This document shows positions 41,219-52,357 of a stretch of 64,000 nt of DNA, one piece after another. Under the pieces are notes generated by a model. That model was not told the origin of the DNA. It worked only from the letters and a program-made list of their open reading frames with translations, and ran no database searches. The stretch spans positions 6,262,001-6,326,000 of the forward strand of contig CP110630.1 of NCBI GenBank assembly GCA_026210745.1, given 5' to 3'. This DNA is from Exobasidium rhododendri (taxonomy: Eukaryota > Basidiomycota > Exobasidiomycetes > Exobasidiales > Exobasidiaceae). Numbering within the stretch: the first letter of the stretch is position 1; each line of letters opens with the position of its first letter. A program made the position numbers and the translations under genes.

Positions 41219-41442
41219 GCCCTTGGATACGATTCAGAAGGATGCCGTATAATTCTGCAATACTTGAGAAGGATTGGAGCGACAGTTGCATTGCGCGAAC
41301 AAGCTTCCCCCTTACCCACGTGGTCTTAGCGTCACAACCGCGAAGTGCACCAAATCTGGAGAAGGAAAGATACGTGAAGCAGCAACGACGGGTACGGTAG
41401 AACGAGCGCACACGCCAGAAGATTGCGCGGGGTTTCCTCTTT
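41219..41442. promoter_or_regulatory. Divergent Mago / S-formylglutathione hydrolase promoter
   Basis: 224 nt shared by the two start codons, with CACGTG at 41317-41322. Confidence 0.45.
41317..41322. promoter_or_regulatory. CACGTG in the Mago/hydrolase promoter
   Basis: Palindrome about 100 nt from the Mago ATG and 121 nt from the first hydrolase ATG. Confidence 0.4.
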
Positions 41443-42467
41443 ATGCTCCGACGTACATCTCTACTTCGACAATTCAGCCTCTCCACAAAGTCTTCTCACC
41501 TACACACAATGTCACAAAGCCTCGAGTTGAAGTCAAGCAACAAATGCTACGGGGGAGAGGTGCGAAAGTACTCCTTCCAATCTAAGGTGTTGGGTGATCT
41601 GACTGCCAACTTCAACATCTTCCTGCCGCCTAATGCAACCAACGCACCCGTACTCTACTACTTGGCAGGTCTCACATGCACAGAAGACAACGGTGCTCAA
41701 AAGGGCGCATTCCACGAGACTGCTGCAAAGGAAGGCATCGCTATCGTGTACCCGGACACAAGTCCCAGGGGAGCTAAAATCGAAGGAGAAGATGAAAGCT
41801 ATGATTTCGGGAGTGGAGCAGGCTTCTACATAAATGCCACAAAGGCACCTTACAGCAAGAACTACAAGATGTATGATCACATCGTCAAAGAGCTTCCCGA
41901 AGTGCTCAAGTCGAACAAGCTGCCAGTTGTGAGTGACGTATCAAATATAATTAAAGCATTCAATTCCTGCTGACTTTTTGATCCTTTCTCCCATTTTTCC
42001 TCTTCCGCCCTCTTTAGAACACTGCAAAGGCTTCTATCTGCGGACACTCTATGGGAGGACACGGCGCCTTGACTCTCTACTTGCTCAACCCTGGGATGTA
42101 TCAATCTGCTTCAGCCTTTGCCCCCATCTGTCACCCCACCGAGTGCGCTTGGGGTAAGAAGGCTTTCGAGGGCTACTTTGACAACGGCGTGCAGGACGGC
42201 AAGAAACACGACGCAACCGAACTTCTCAAGCAGACCGGTGGCCCCTCGAAGCGCCCTTTGCACATTCTCATCGACTCAGGCCTTGGTGACAACTTCTACA
42301 ACGACAAGCAGCTCTTGCCAGAAGACTTTTCAAGTGCAGCCAAAGATGCAGGCTACAAGGATGAAGATGTCTCTGTTCGATTGCAAGATGGCTACGATCA
42401 CAGCTACTTCTTCATCTCCACGTTTGTCCCCGAACACGTCAGCTTCCACGCAAAGTACCTCAAGTAG
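41443..42467 (+). CDS. S-formylglutathione hydrolase (esterase D)
   Basis: Exons 41443-41928 and 42018-42467 give 311 residues from the first ATG, or 289 from the ATG at 41509 (MSQSLELKSSNKCYGG), the usual family length. It hydrolyses S-formylglutathione to formate and glutathione, the last step of glutathione-dependent formaldehyde detoxification. Seen motifs: LYYLAGLTCTEDN (oxyanion-hole loop), nucleophile elbow GHSMGGHGA (Ser151 by the short form) and catalytic His268 in YDHSYFF. The 22-residue extension MLRRTSLLRQFSLSTK is Arg/Ser-rich, lacks acidic residues and looks like a mitochondrial presequence. The gene may therefore make two isoforms. Confidence 0.95.
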
Positions 42468-42568
42468 ATCACTGCACTTCTGCAATACAACAATCTTCTC
42501 CCTTTTTTTCAGTTCAGCATCTCTAGAGTGATTACATGGACGCTTGCGAAAAGCTACGTATATATGAA

Positions 42569-44116
42569 TCATCTGTACAATGCTCGCTTGCAGACCTTGA
42601 CAACAGTGTCTGCGTGAGGGAACGAGAGATCTTCCAAGTTCTTTGCGTATGGTGTCGGCACATCAGCTCCAGTGACTCGCTCGACGGGGGCATCGAGGTA
42701 GTCAAAAGCTTCACTCTCCATGATCTGAGCACAGATCTCTGATCCGACTCCAAAGGCAGGGAAGCCTCCTTCAACCGTGACTAGTCTGTTCGTCTTCTTG
42801 ACACTCTTGATGACAGTCTCAATGTCCAACGGTCGGATGGATCGCAGGTTGATGACCTCTGCTTCGATTCCCTCTTCCTTCTTGAGGATCTCAGCGGCCT
42901 CCATACTCCATGACACTCCCAGCGTGTGCGAAACAATGGTGATATCCTTGCCTTCTCGCTCCACTTTGGCCTTTCCGATGGGCAGGACAAAGTCGTCTGA
43001 CAGTACTTCTGCAGAGACAGGGAAGTGTTGGCCGTAGAGGATTTCATTTTCGAGGAAGACGACCGGGTTGGGGTCTCGAATAGCGGCCTAGACAGGTAGA
43101 AGGAAAAGTAGTACAGTGTGTAAGTGATCTTCTCCCTCTTCTTACCACCACCGACGCTATCTCACCTTGAGTAGACCACGGCAATCTTCGGCACTCCAGG
43201 GACTGATGACCTTGAGACCGGGAATTTGACCATACCAAGCTGAGTAGTCTTGCGAGTGTTGAGCACCTACACCTGCAGCAGCTCCGTTTGGTCCACGGAA
43301 GACGATCGAGCAGGGCACGTTTCCTCCAGACATGTAATAGGTCTTTCCTCCAGAGTTGACAATCTGATCGATGGACTGCATGGCGAAGCTGATTGATGAG
43401 ATATTTCATAGATCAGCATCACTCGCCCTCACCGCCTACTTGACTTCTCCAGCTCGGCTCGACTCACTTGAAAGTCATAAACTCGCAGATAGGTCGCAGC
43501 CCACTCAAAGCAGCACCGACAGCCAGACCAGTGAATCCTGCCTCTGTGATAGGTGTATCAATCACCCGTCTCTCGCCAAACTTGTCAAGCAATCCTTTTG
43601 TGATCTGTGGGAGGATTTCTAGCGAATTAGCTACCCGTGTTAAGTCCAGCTGTAACTGCATTGCTCACCTTGTAGGCACCGTTGTCTGTGGAAGAGAGCG
43701 TTTGGAGAGATCTCGCGATCTGTAAGCATGCATGTCTCGCAGACTGTCTTTCCCCCCCCCGCCCCTTTTTTTTCTACACGATTCATTGACCACTCACATC
43801 TAGCGACCTCTTCTCCAAGAATGAAGACCCTATCATCTCGCAGCATCTCTTCCTCCATGGCACTGTTCAAAGCATCACGAACAGTCATCTCTTGAGGCTT
43901 GGCATCACCACTTGCAAAGCGTCTTCCATTCTTAGACACGCCAGTGGTTGCTGCAGTCAATCGAGCTGCCTCTTGTGAGATTCTCGCAATGGAAGAGGAT
44001 GACGAGGGCGAGGAGGAGACTCGAGGGAGAAGTATCGATGATGAAGGTGCGCTACTATGCAGCGAGCGTGCATTCCAGCGTGGCAATCGAGCCAAGGCAC
44101 CTCGGGTAGCAGCCAT
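42569..44116 (-). CDS. PDB1: Pyruvate dehydrogenase E1 component subunit beta
   Basis: Exons 44116-43798, 43685-43669, 43604-43468, 43388-43166 and 43087-42569 give 404 residues. The N-terminus (about 75 residues, Arg/Ser-rich, no acidic residues) is a mitochondrial presequence. The mature protein begins near [18 protein letters not shown]. Conserved blocks are [57 protein letters not shown] and ILYGQHFPV, then the C-terminal transketolase domain. Exon 2 is a 17-nt micro-exon encoding YNGAYK. E1 beta and alpha together decarboxylate pyruvate in the mitochondrial matrix. Confidence 0.96.
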
Positions 44117-44581
44117 GATAGAGCAAGGTCGTGAGATAGAAGGGAGAAGTTGAGATGCAGAAAGACTGAGAAGGTAATCTCAAAAATCGAACTGGCACAA
44201 AGATTACTACTCTGTACCGTCCAAGTTCACCGTTGGTATACTTTCTTTGACCTGCCTTTCTTTTGGCGTGAAATTTAGAGCCATTATGTGTTTTCGGTTC
44301 CCATTTCCCTAACGGTTGGGTCAGGGACGGCCATGTGGCAACGCGCACCAAAATGTGCAAAGAGGCAGCAGAAGTGGCCGCAACTGTCCCGATCTTACGC
44401 GTCGTCTTTGGTATACATACACTACTGGCTGCAGTGACGGTCTGCACCAGGACCAACTCGACGAGGAAAAGGAGGCGATTAAATACATTCCATAAGCAAC
44501 GGACAAGAGGTAGTACAGTAGGGTATAATGGCAGATCATGAAAAAGGAAAGAGAGCGAGCGTATGAGGGGAGAAATACCGC
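44117..44581. other. Intergenic, PDB1 promoter and GT4 3' region
   Basis: About 465 bases between two minus-strand genes. No additional gene or clear element seen. Confidence 0.45.
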
Positions 44582-46852
44582 TCAAGCAGAGCCGAAGAGC
44601 TTCCACAGGTAGAGGAAAGCAGCAAGGTACACGACAATGAGGATCTTGATGACAGGACCGGTGAGGGGGGAGACTTTCTGTTGCTTGTTTCGAAGGGCTT
44701 CCAGTTCTTCGTCGTTGAGATGCGCATGACCTTTAGCCTCTATGACTGTCTCGTACCCCCGAACGACTGCATCCATGGCATCCCACCAAGTTCGATGGGC
44801 AGCCATCATCTGAGCGCGTTGACCCATTGCATTTCGAAGAGATCGATCGCGGATCAGTCTCTCGAGGAGCATGCTGTAGGATCTTGCGCAAGACTGGAAG
44901 GCGACTGAGTTGGGCGACATGCTTGCTGCAAACTCGACCACCGTGGGGATGGGACTAGCTAGTCCGACAGCCGGTGCAATCATCTTGGAGGTGGTAGAGG
45001 AAGAAGAAGACAAAGAACGCTCATGAGCAGGTCGCAGCTCGGAGGCAAACGTGTTGGCAGCTTGAACCAGATCTGGTAACGAAGGCAGCGGCCCCGAAGA
45101 AGATTGACTTCGAAGTGCAGCCAAGCGAGGAGAGGCGTGAGAAGAAGGTGGAAAAGGCTTCCTGGGCGACTTCGATCCCGGACCAGATGAGGACGACAGG
45201 TTGAAACCACTGGCAGCCTTGACGTCGAGAAGTAGGCCAGTTCTACCATGCGAAACCAAGTCAGAAGTACCCTCTGCATGTAGACCTACGACTGGCAATC
45301 CACTGGCAAGAGCTTCCAGTACAACTTGGCCGAACGTCTCCGTGAAGCTAGGGAAAGCAAAGACACTGCTGCTGGCATACATGGCTGCCAAACGCTTGCC
45401 CTTTTGATGGCCCATGAAGGTGGCGTCTAGTCCATACTTGCTGCACAGTCGAGTCAAATCGCCTCTAGCTGGTCCATCTCCCACAAAGACGAGCTTGGCA
45501 TTGGATCGAACAGCCGTTGGCAAGAGCTTGAAGGCCTCAATGACGAGGCGGATGTTCTTCTCCCATGAGATCCGGCCGACGTACAAGATGACCGTCTTGC
45601 TTTCCTTGTCTGCATCGCTGGATGATGTCGCCTTTCTGCTGCTGCTGCTGCCAGCGTTGAGGGCAGGTGGAGGGAGTGCAAACACTCCGCCAGGAAGTTC
45701 TGGTACACCCGCAAGACTGTCGTATGAAGGAGGGGGGCTGAACTCGGGCGAGCCTACTAGAGATGGCCCACAGGGAGGGGTTCGAATGTAGCTGTCGTCG
45801 TAAGTAGCAGGATCCGTTGACGCTGGGACAGAGTTACGCTTGACCAACGAATGAAAACGCGGGACTTGCACTCCCAGCTTGTTTGCCATCGTCATGAGAG
45901 CCAGGTCAGCCGCCTCCGATGAAGTCAAGGACGGCTCCAGATCGGAGGGCTTAGGCGAGCAACCCCAGCTACTTCGAAGACTGTCATCTCTTGCGTTTGG
46001 CTTTCAGTTTGATAGGGAGGGGTGGCGTCTGCATGTTAGTGTGGAGTTCGCTACAGTCACAACAAAGGAAACGCACCGTAAAGATGGAGGTGTCTACTCC
46101 TCTGCTCCAGATCTCCACGTTGGAGAATCCTTTGCCCTGAAGCATCCTTCGTGTGGTCTCAGAAGGACAAAAGACCATCTCACATCGATCGTGCAAGCTT
46201 CTCGTGAGCCTCCACATGGTCTCTTCGAGCCACGGTAGTCCAAAGAGGGTGGCGTACGTCGGTAGATTCGTGTGGTACGACGATACACAAGGCACCAGAG
46301 GAAGCCACTTTTGTACTACAGGCAGCATTTGAGCACCTAACCAAATTGGGTCGACAAAGTGAATGACATCCGGCTTGAATTGCTGTAGTCTTCGGATAAA
46401 TCGCGGTCGCATAAAGTTCAGTTTGAGACCAGGGTAGATGATGAGTGGAACTCCGAATGTCCCGACGACAGGATGACCAGCATACTGTCGCTGCGTGATG
46501 GTGAAGGGACAGAGCGCGTCTCTCAGTTGGGCGTGTTCCCAACGTGTTTCTCAAGGCGTCTCCAGACTCACAATGCCCGTCTCTGGTCCACAAACAATCG
46601 CTTCGTGACCCTCCTCGTTCAAGTGCTCCAAGAGTCGGGCTAAGGTTCGCGTTACACCGTCCACCTTGGGCAAGAAGTTCTCTGTCGAAAAGAATACCGT
46701 ACTTTCAATATTGTATCCCAGGGCCAAGAGCCTTTCTCTCCCTCTCGGTCGCACTCACCGGTGATGATGGCCACTCGTAATTTTCGCCTCTTCTGATCTG
46801 GCGTCGGATAAGGCAGGGGCAGCGCTGCAGGTGTCAAGGGAGTCACAGACAT
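44582..46852 (-). CDS. GT4 glycosyltransferase, SQD2-like, tail-anchored
   Basis: Exons 46852-46759, 46681-46572, 46490-46077 and 46000-44582 give 678 residues. The N-terminal Rossmann domain has RVAIITENFLPKVDGVTRTL and PDVIHFVDPIWLGAQ. The C-terminal donor-binding domain has ILYVGRISWEKNI, LVFVGDGPARGDL and the E-x7-E motif in FTETFGQVVLEALASG. Ser/Pro-rich insertions (about 255-310 and 450-530) lengthen it. A single hydrophobic C-terminal segment (IKILIVVYLAAFLYLWKLF) suggests a tail anchor. The family resembles plant sulfoquinovosyltransferase SQD2, but the acceptor in fungi is not known. The third intron uses an AAAG acceptor, chosen because it restores FTPNARDDSLRSSWG, a family block. 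Confidence 0.88.
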
Positions 46853-47865
46853 TGTTCCTTGGTGTGGGAGAAGGTGGTGATGGTGGGGAAGAAACGCTCA
46901 AACTTTCGCTCTTGTTTACCTTCTTACCCTTCTTATACTACTAGCATCGTTTGACTTGCCGTGACATTCAACACCCCTGAGCGAGTAATGTCTTGACATT
47001 TTTTTCTCAACACTTAGACGTGAGATCCGCTAGGCTTCTTTACATCCCTTTTTCCACCCCGCTTATGCCCGCAGAGCCACTGTGCGAGTCATCACATAAG
47101 AAAGGACAAAAGGAGAATAACACATTCATGGTCAAGGAACACACTCAAGTGAAAGCGGGGGAGAGAAATGGAGAAAGAGAGGGGCCGTGTACTACTTACT
47201 TACTGTGTTTGAGGCTGAATTCAAAGCAACACTTAGAAGGAGTATAGTAAAAAGTGTAGAGAAACCTTAAGTTGTTGAATGCGTGTCAAAGGTGCGGAAA
47301 TAGAACATAGCGAAAGCGAACGTGTTGCATCGCGCTCACACGTTCCCAGCTTTCGAAGGTCAAAGACGGGGTGATGTCAAGTGCCGGTACGCATACTAGG
47401 CGATCTCTTTCGCTTCAGAGACAAGGATGTGCATCGTGCTTCTGTGTCAGACCCTGTCACGTTGATATGCACGAACACGCGCGAATCTTCGTCACCTTGT
47501 CACCTGAGGACTGCCAAGCATTGCCACCTGAAATCCTACCCTTGATGGAAGAGGAAGCATTAGCATTGGAGTGAGGGGAAGCTAGAGTATACGTATGTAC
47601 GTGAACGGTGAGTAGTGAATTGGATTTGTAATCATACATTGAGCTGGTAAGCGGCATTGCAGCGTTTGAGAAAGAAGTGCACGGAACGGGCGGGTCTGTG
47701 TGGAACGCTTCAAGTGTACCTGTTGGCAAGTGCAACGAGTTCGCTCGGCCTTCTATGCGGCCTTCGTGCTGGACCAGCAAAGTCAGCCGGCGGTACTACG
47801 TTCTTGATTTGTTCTGGGGAGAGGGAGCGTGTGGCGCTGACTTTGTCGGTCTGACAGACGCGGGA
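46853..47865. other. Gene-poor 1-kb interval
   Basis: It holds the GT4 promoter on the left and the 3' side of the RBR ligase gene on the right. A plus-strand frame at 47371-47574 (67 codons, ending in an acidic LMEEEALALE) and a minus-strand frame at 47457-47780 overlap each other. Neither has family support, so I leave the interval unannotated. Confidence 0.4.
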
Positions 47866-49562
47866 TCAGCGTTGCTCGCTCCCTTCCTCAGCGTGTGCTT
47901 TCTTCTGCTTGTTAGGAGAAGAGAATTTTCCTTTGCCGAATTGGACAGAGCGGGTGGGAATTTTGCTCTTTGGGCGAGAAGGCGTCGGTAGTACGGTGTA
48001 GGCCTCATCGCGCGGAGGACCAAAGCCAAGCGCTTGCAACCGAATTCCCTTTTGAGCCAAGAGCGTCTTCCGATTCGCATCCTCTCGTTCCGCTTGTTGC
48101 TGTATCGAATTGTGCATCTGCTGCCGTCGTCGTGTGCGATCACCAACGATGGTGTTATGAATTTCCAACTGGCGTGCAACGTCTTCTTCTGGCGCATCCG
48201 GAGCAATTCTATCCCCCACTGCCGCATGGTAGGCATGAATGAGAGCCCATTCGATCCCCATAGCATTTGAATGCTGCTCGAGCTGCCTTGCCCGACGGAG
48301 CTCATCTAGTCTCTCGACATGCGACCGTTTCGGCGCTACGTTGCCCAGTCTACGCCTTTCCTCCTCAACTTCCTTCTTGTGTCGCTCTTGTGTATTTTCC
48401 CACAGAGGACACTTGCGGGATGTATTATCGACGTTGACCTCTCGGTTGACCTCTCCGTCGGAGTTCATGTCAAAGTGTCGATAGCCCTCTTTCTTTAGGT
48501 CTTTTCGACAGCAGTAACACATGTCTTCCTTGCAAGCTACGCATGTCATCTTGTTACAGCTCTTCGTAGATTCTTCCTTGATGATCGGCGTACCACAGTG
48601 TGGCTGGGGGCAACGTCGGACTAGCACTGCCGACAAGCGTTCTTCCGCCGTGTGGATGTCATTCTCACGTACTTTCAGTGCATTTGCTATGAAGGGAGAG
48701 CGAGAAAAGAAGAAGGTCAACAAGTGAACACACAAGCTGGTTCTTCATAGTCCATGACGATGCTCACCTTCACAGCTCGCAGGAAGATGGTCAGCAAGCC
48801 TGCAAGCGCGACAAGTAACCTTTCCACAATGCTCGTTCAGGCAGTAGAAGCGTTTCTCGTCGACTCTCTCAATGATGCACCCATAGTCACAGAATGGGCA
48901 CCTCTCCAAGTTCTCCAATTTGGCTGCCTTTACCTCTTCTTCCATTCGAATGCGTTCCCATAGCTGATAGGTAAGATCATCCAGGAAATCACGAGCTTCA
49001 CTGCAGGTAGAAGTGCAAAGACAGTTTCGTCAGAGATCATCGCAGAGATTATCTGGAGTGAGAGAACTAGCATGCCTTTTGCCTTCGCCTTCTGGAGTGA
49101 GAGAACTAGCATGCATTTTGCCTTCGCCTCACCTCGAGTCAAAGAATCCAGAGCAGCGCTGTGATGTGTTCAACGGCATTCAACAGGTGATCTTGTGCAC
49201 ATTCCTACCCTGCGAGCCTTTTCACTTACCGCCATTGACATGCAAGGCAACATACTCTTTCTCATTCCGATCTGCGTCTCAGCCATACGTCTAGCGCAAT
49301 CTTTGCAAAAGACATGGCCATCGCTGCAAAAGGTGACATTGTCAGGTGGCACGCCGATCGTGCAGCAAATTTCGCAGTCCAATGAATTCGAGGCAACGGG
49401 CATATCGGATGGGACTGGGATCGGATCAGCGTGGGGACGATCCCGCATCGTATATTCAGTGCACACAGATCGTGAAGGAAGAGATTTATAGTCTGACGGC
49501 GTGAATGGTACCGATCCAGGTCGTGGAGGAAGAGGATGACGGAGAGACGGTAGGAGCGTCAT
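47866..49562 (-). CDS. RBR (RING-IBR-RING) E3 ubiquitin ligase, RNF216-like
   Basis: Exons 49562-49230, 49158-49133, 49000-48768 and 48686-47866 give 470 residues. RING1 is CEICC...CSDGHVFCKDC (about 64-95). The IBR-like cysteine cluster is RCPFCDYGC...CLNEHCGKVTCRAC (about 150-185). RING2 has CPQPHCGTPI and SCNKMTCVACKEDMCYCC; in RNF216/TRIAD3 proteins the RING2 Cys of the xCNKM motif takes ubiquitin as a thioester. A helical, Arg/Glu-rich C-terminus follows (about 290-430). The ATG at 49562 is the first in frame. Exon 2 is only 26 nt and restores the conserved MLPCMSMARCSGFFDS join. Substrate unknown. Confidence 0.9.
49052..49129. repeat. 39-bp tandem duplication inside an RBR-gene intron
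   Basis: Two copies (49052-49090 and 49091-49129) of a unit starting TCTGGAGTGAGAGAACTAGC differ at one base. The array lies within intron 2, directly next to the 5' splice site at 49132. Confidence 0.9.
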
Positions 49563-50212
49563 GGAAAGCTTACAAAGTGGTGATGGATGGCTGTAGAAGG
49601 ATTGAAAATGCAGAGACACTTCTTATTGGTGCAATTTTGCTTCCGATTGCGAGGCCATGCATCTGAGTGTCCTTTGCGACGACTCAGCACGCAGGTCCAT
49701 ATGCCGTCAAGCGATTAGAGGAAGACGACGGGTGAGTGGAGCCCCAAAGTCGCAGCGAAATCAAGATCCAAGAAACAATCGCCTGAGAGGTAAATTGCAA
49801 ATCTAATCTGCACTTTTACGCCCGCGTCAAACAACAAGAAACACAAATTGTAGATGTCCAGTCGAGTGATGCACTGGGCACGGCCGAGTCTCTCTAGGCG
49901 TGTCAAATCGACTTGGTGGCGCTGTGAGTGACTCTCCTCAAGGCCAAAACCCTTTACTATTCGACTCGAGAGGAGACGGGGAGCATGAAGATGGCCTCTT
50001 TCTGCAGTACGTTCCGCTCAGAGGCAATCAGGCGTAGGGAAGAGCAGACAGCAGCGAACAATTGTGGAGGGAGAATCACAATTGAAAGCCAGCTCGATGC
50101 AAGCTGTACGTACGAATACAGCGGCAGAGCTACCATAGTATAAGTGGAAAGGGCTAGAGTACTGGAGGAAGCCGAGACGATCTTCGTGTTGCTGTTGTAT
50201 ACCTCTTTTGTC
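49563..50212. other. Intergenic, RBR promoter and membrane protein 3' region
   Basis: About 650 bases. An open minus-strand frame (49957-50358) overlaps the downstream end of the membrane-protein gene and could only be reached by an extra intron at 50216. It shows no domain, so it is left out. Confidence 0.4.
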
Positions 50213-51740
50213 TTACCTTGCAATTCCATACGACTGCGTGACCGGCTCTTCCGAGGATGGCTTCTGATGGCCTTCATTTGCGGTAGAGGAGTGGTGTTTT
50301 GTGTGACTCGAATGAGGGTGGTACATTTGAGAGCTTTTTGACTCGCGAATATAGTCAAGACCGATCTCCGAGTATTGTTCCGTCACGCCGTCACTCGTTT
50401 TGCCGGGCGAACCTTGATCATTGAGGAACAATGTTGACTTCTCCAGATCGGTGCTGTGATGGTAGGTGATGGAATCAGAGTGATATCTATCATGGTAGGA
50501 TGTTGCCTGTATTTTGTCTTCTCTTTGTCCAGCACCGCTCATTGTCTCCACCATCTGGACAGACACTGCATCAGTCAAGGTCGTGTCACCGGGACCATCA
50601 TCTGACTTGCGTCCACCAAAGTCGAGATAGGAGGATGTGAAGAAAGACGTGGATTGACGGGGTAATCTCGCGCTATTTGAGGGAGGTGCATCTTGCCAAG
50701 GTGAGCTGCTTCTGTTGCATGCCTTGATGATCTGGCCAGTCTCGACATAAAGCTGACTGTACAGTCGAGTAGCAGCAAGGACGCTCACTGTCTGAGCAGG
50801 CACAGCGAACATGACCGTCATGACATCATTGAGCTTGAGGACGCAAAAGATGATGAGCAGCACGTTGAAGCTAGGAGCAGGGAGAGGCAAATTTATCAGG
50901 ACATCTACTCAATTTCGAGAACAGCATATCGTCGTCATCAACTCACAGCAAAGTCACGACGAAATAGATGATGCCCTGCTCCATCACTGGACGTGTCGCC
51001 AGAGCGGTCGTCAGCTTCGTCTTCCAACAATCATCGAGCACACACTCACACAAGAACCCTATTTTGGATTGACCATGCTTCTTGAGAATTCCTACCACTG
51101 TCATTACGAGCACATATGCGTCAAAGAAGACGGTAGCCATAAACTTGAGGGTGTAACGGAAGGGGATAGCGTCGAACCAGCAAGCGCCTTTCACCCAAGG
51201 CTGGCCAATTCCTTGTTTCCATTCACCGCGAATGTCGAGTGAGCCGATGATCCATACCACCAACAAAGCGATCCAGAAGAGGAATAATGTGTATCTGAAC
51301 TGCGACGTGGGAAGGCAGGAATAGGTAAGTGAGAGTAGTGGATAATCGGCTTGACCTCGAAATGTACCCACCACTTTGTTGCAGCTCCGTTCCCAGACGC
51401 ACAGTGTTCGGAAAGCGAGCAGTGCACTACATAGACAAGTGATGATGGCCATAAAGACCTCACTACAGATCATCATACTATCGCAAGGAATCCTAAAGGG
51501 TGCTTCGCCGACCATGAACGTTATTGTCCAGTATGGAAAATACAGTACTTTGATGGCAAAGTAGCAAATTTGAGGCCATCGTACCTTGCCGTCTCTCTTT
51601 CGGTCTTTCAGAATCAAGTAGTCAAATCGGAGAGAATGACCAAAGTCAAGAGTGATCGCTCCTAAACACACTAAGCAGATGTACTTGGCAGCTTGTAAGT
51701 CTCGTGCTAATTCAGCGGGGTCGTGCCAGCTTGCCGTCAT
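50213..51740 (-). CDS. Multi-span (about 7 TM) membrane protein, receptor-like
   Basis: Exons 51740-51372, 51299-50947 and 50870-50213 give 459 residues. About seven hydrophobic segments are visible, including YICLVCLGAITLDFGHSL, VFMAIITCLCSALLAFRTLC, LFLFWIALLVVWIIGSL, FMATVFFDAYVLVMTVVGI and NVLLIIFCVLKLNDVM. A hydrophilic C-terminal tail of about 155 residues, Ser/His-rich, follows. The layout fits the large, poorly characterised family of basidiomycete seven-span membrane proteins. Ligand and signalling are unknown, and I see no STE3-type pheromone-receptor hallmark. The first intron (51371-51300, 72 nt) has no stop in frame, so retention would insert 24 residues. Confidence 0.75.
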
Positions 51741-52357
51741 GCTGAGTGTCGACGATCTAAGAGACGATTTGCTTAATAGAATGTATGTTGAAGCAACGGG
51801 GGTGGGTGGAGCAAGGTCAGATTGCTTTGTTGTGATGAAGAGGCGAGGAAGGTGTGAGAGATACTACGCCTTCCCCTCTTATATAAAGCAGTCGCTCTCA
51901 TAGTGACGATAGACGCAATGCTGCCTAAATCTTAAACTCTGCGCTTTCTTCGTTAGCTGGACTTTGCGACGACTGTGCACTAATTATAGACACCTGAGAA
52001 TCGATACAGTCCAAGCCCTGACCACGCTCACTTCCCACTGAGTCCCATCAACCCACTCATCCACACGAACGGTCGTTTGATGGACACCACTAGACAGTCG
52101 ACAAATGCAGGGGAGCGGCGCGCTTTAAAGTTCTGCCCGTTGGAATTCTCCCACGGCCTTACGCAGAGTCAAGGTCATCACGAGACACAGCTCTGAACTT
52201 CAGCAGCTGCTTGCCATAATTCTCTACAATCACGCAGGATGGATGAGACCTAATAAATACAAGAGCACAGGAAACGAAGGAACCACCCATGAAGGATGGA
52301 TGCGGAGGGGGATATATATAGGGCAACCAAGGGAGGAAGCTGGTATTCTAGGACGTC
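51741..52357. other. Intergenic, membrane protein promoter and AMPK beta 3' region
   Basis: About 620 bases. TATATAAG reads toward the membrane-protein gene at 51885-51878. An alternating ATATATATA run lies near 52311-52320. No gene. Confidence 0.45.
51878..51885 (-). promoter_or_regulatory. TATA box of the 7-span membrane protein
   Basis: TATATAAG on the minus strand, 138 nt before the start codon at 51740. Confidence 0.4.

Noticed and set aside
47371-47574. 67-codon plus-strand frame ending in an acidic helix
   Set aside because: The acidic ending looks protein-like, but no upstream exon could be joined with good signals in the correct frame, and an antisense frame overlaps it.
49957-50358. 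Possible extra C-terminal exon of the 7-span membrane protein
   Set aside because: A GTAAGA donor exists near 50216, but the downstream frame has no coherent protein features. The stop at 50213 already ends a normal hydrophilic tail.
50213-51740. 7-span protein as a mating pheromone receptor linked to the b locus
   Set aside because: The sequence lacks STE3 family hallmarks, no CAAX-type pheromone precursor was seen nearby, and it lies 43 kb from the homeodomain pair.
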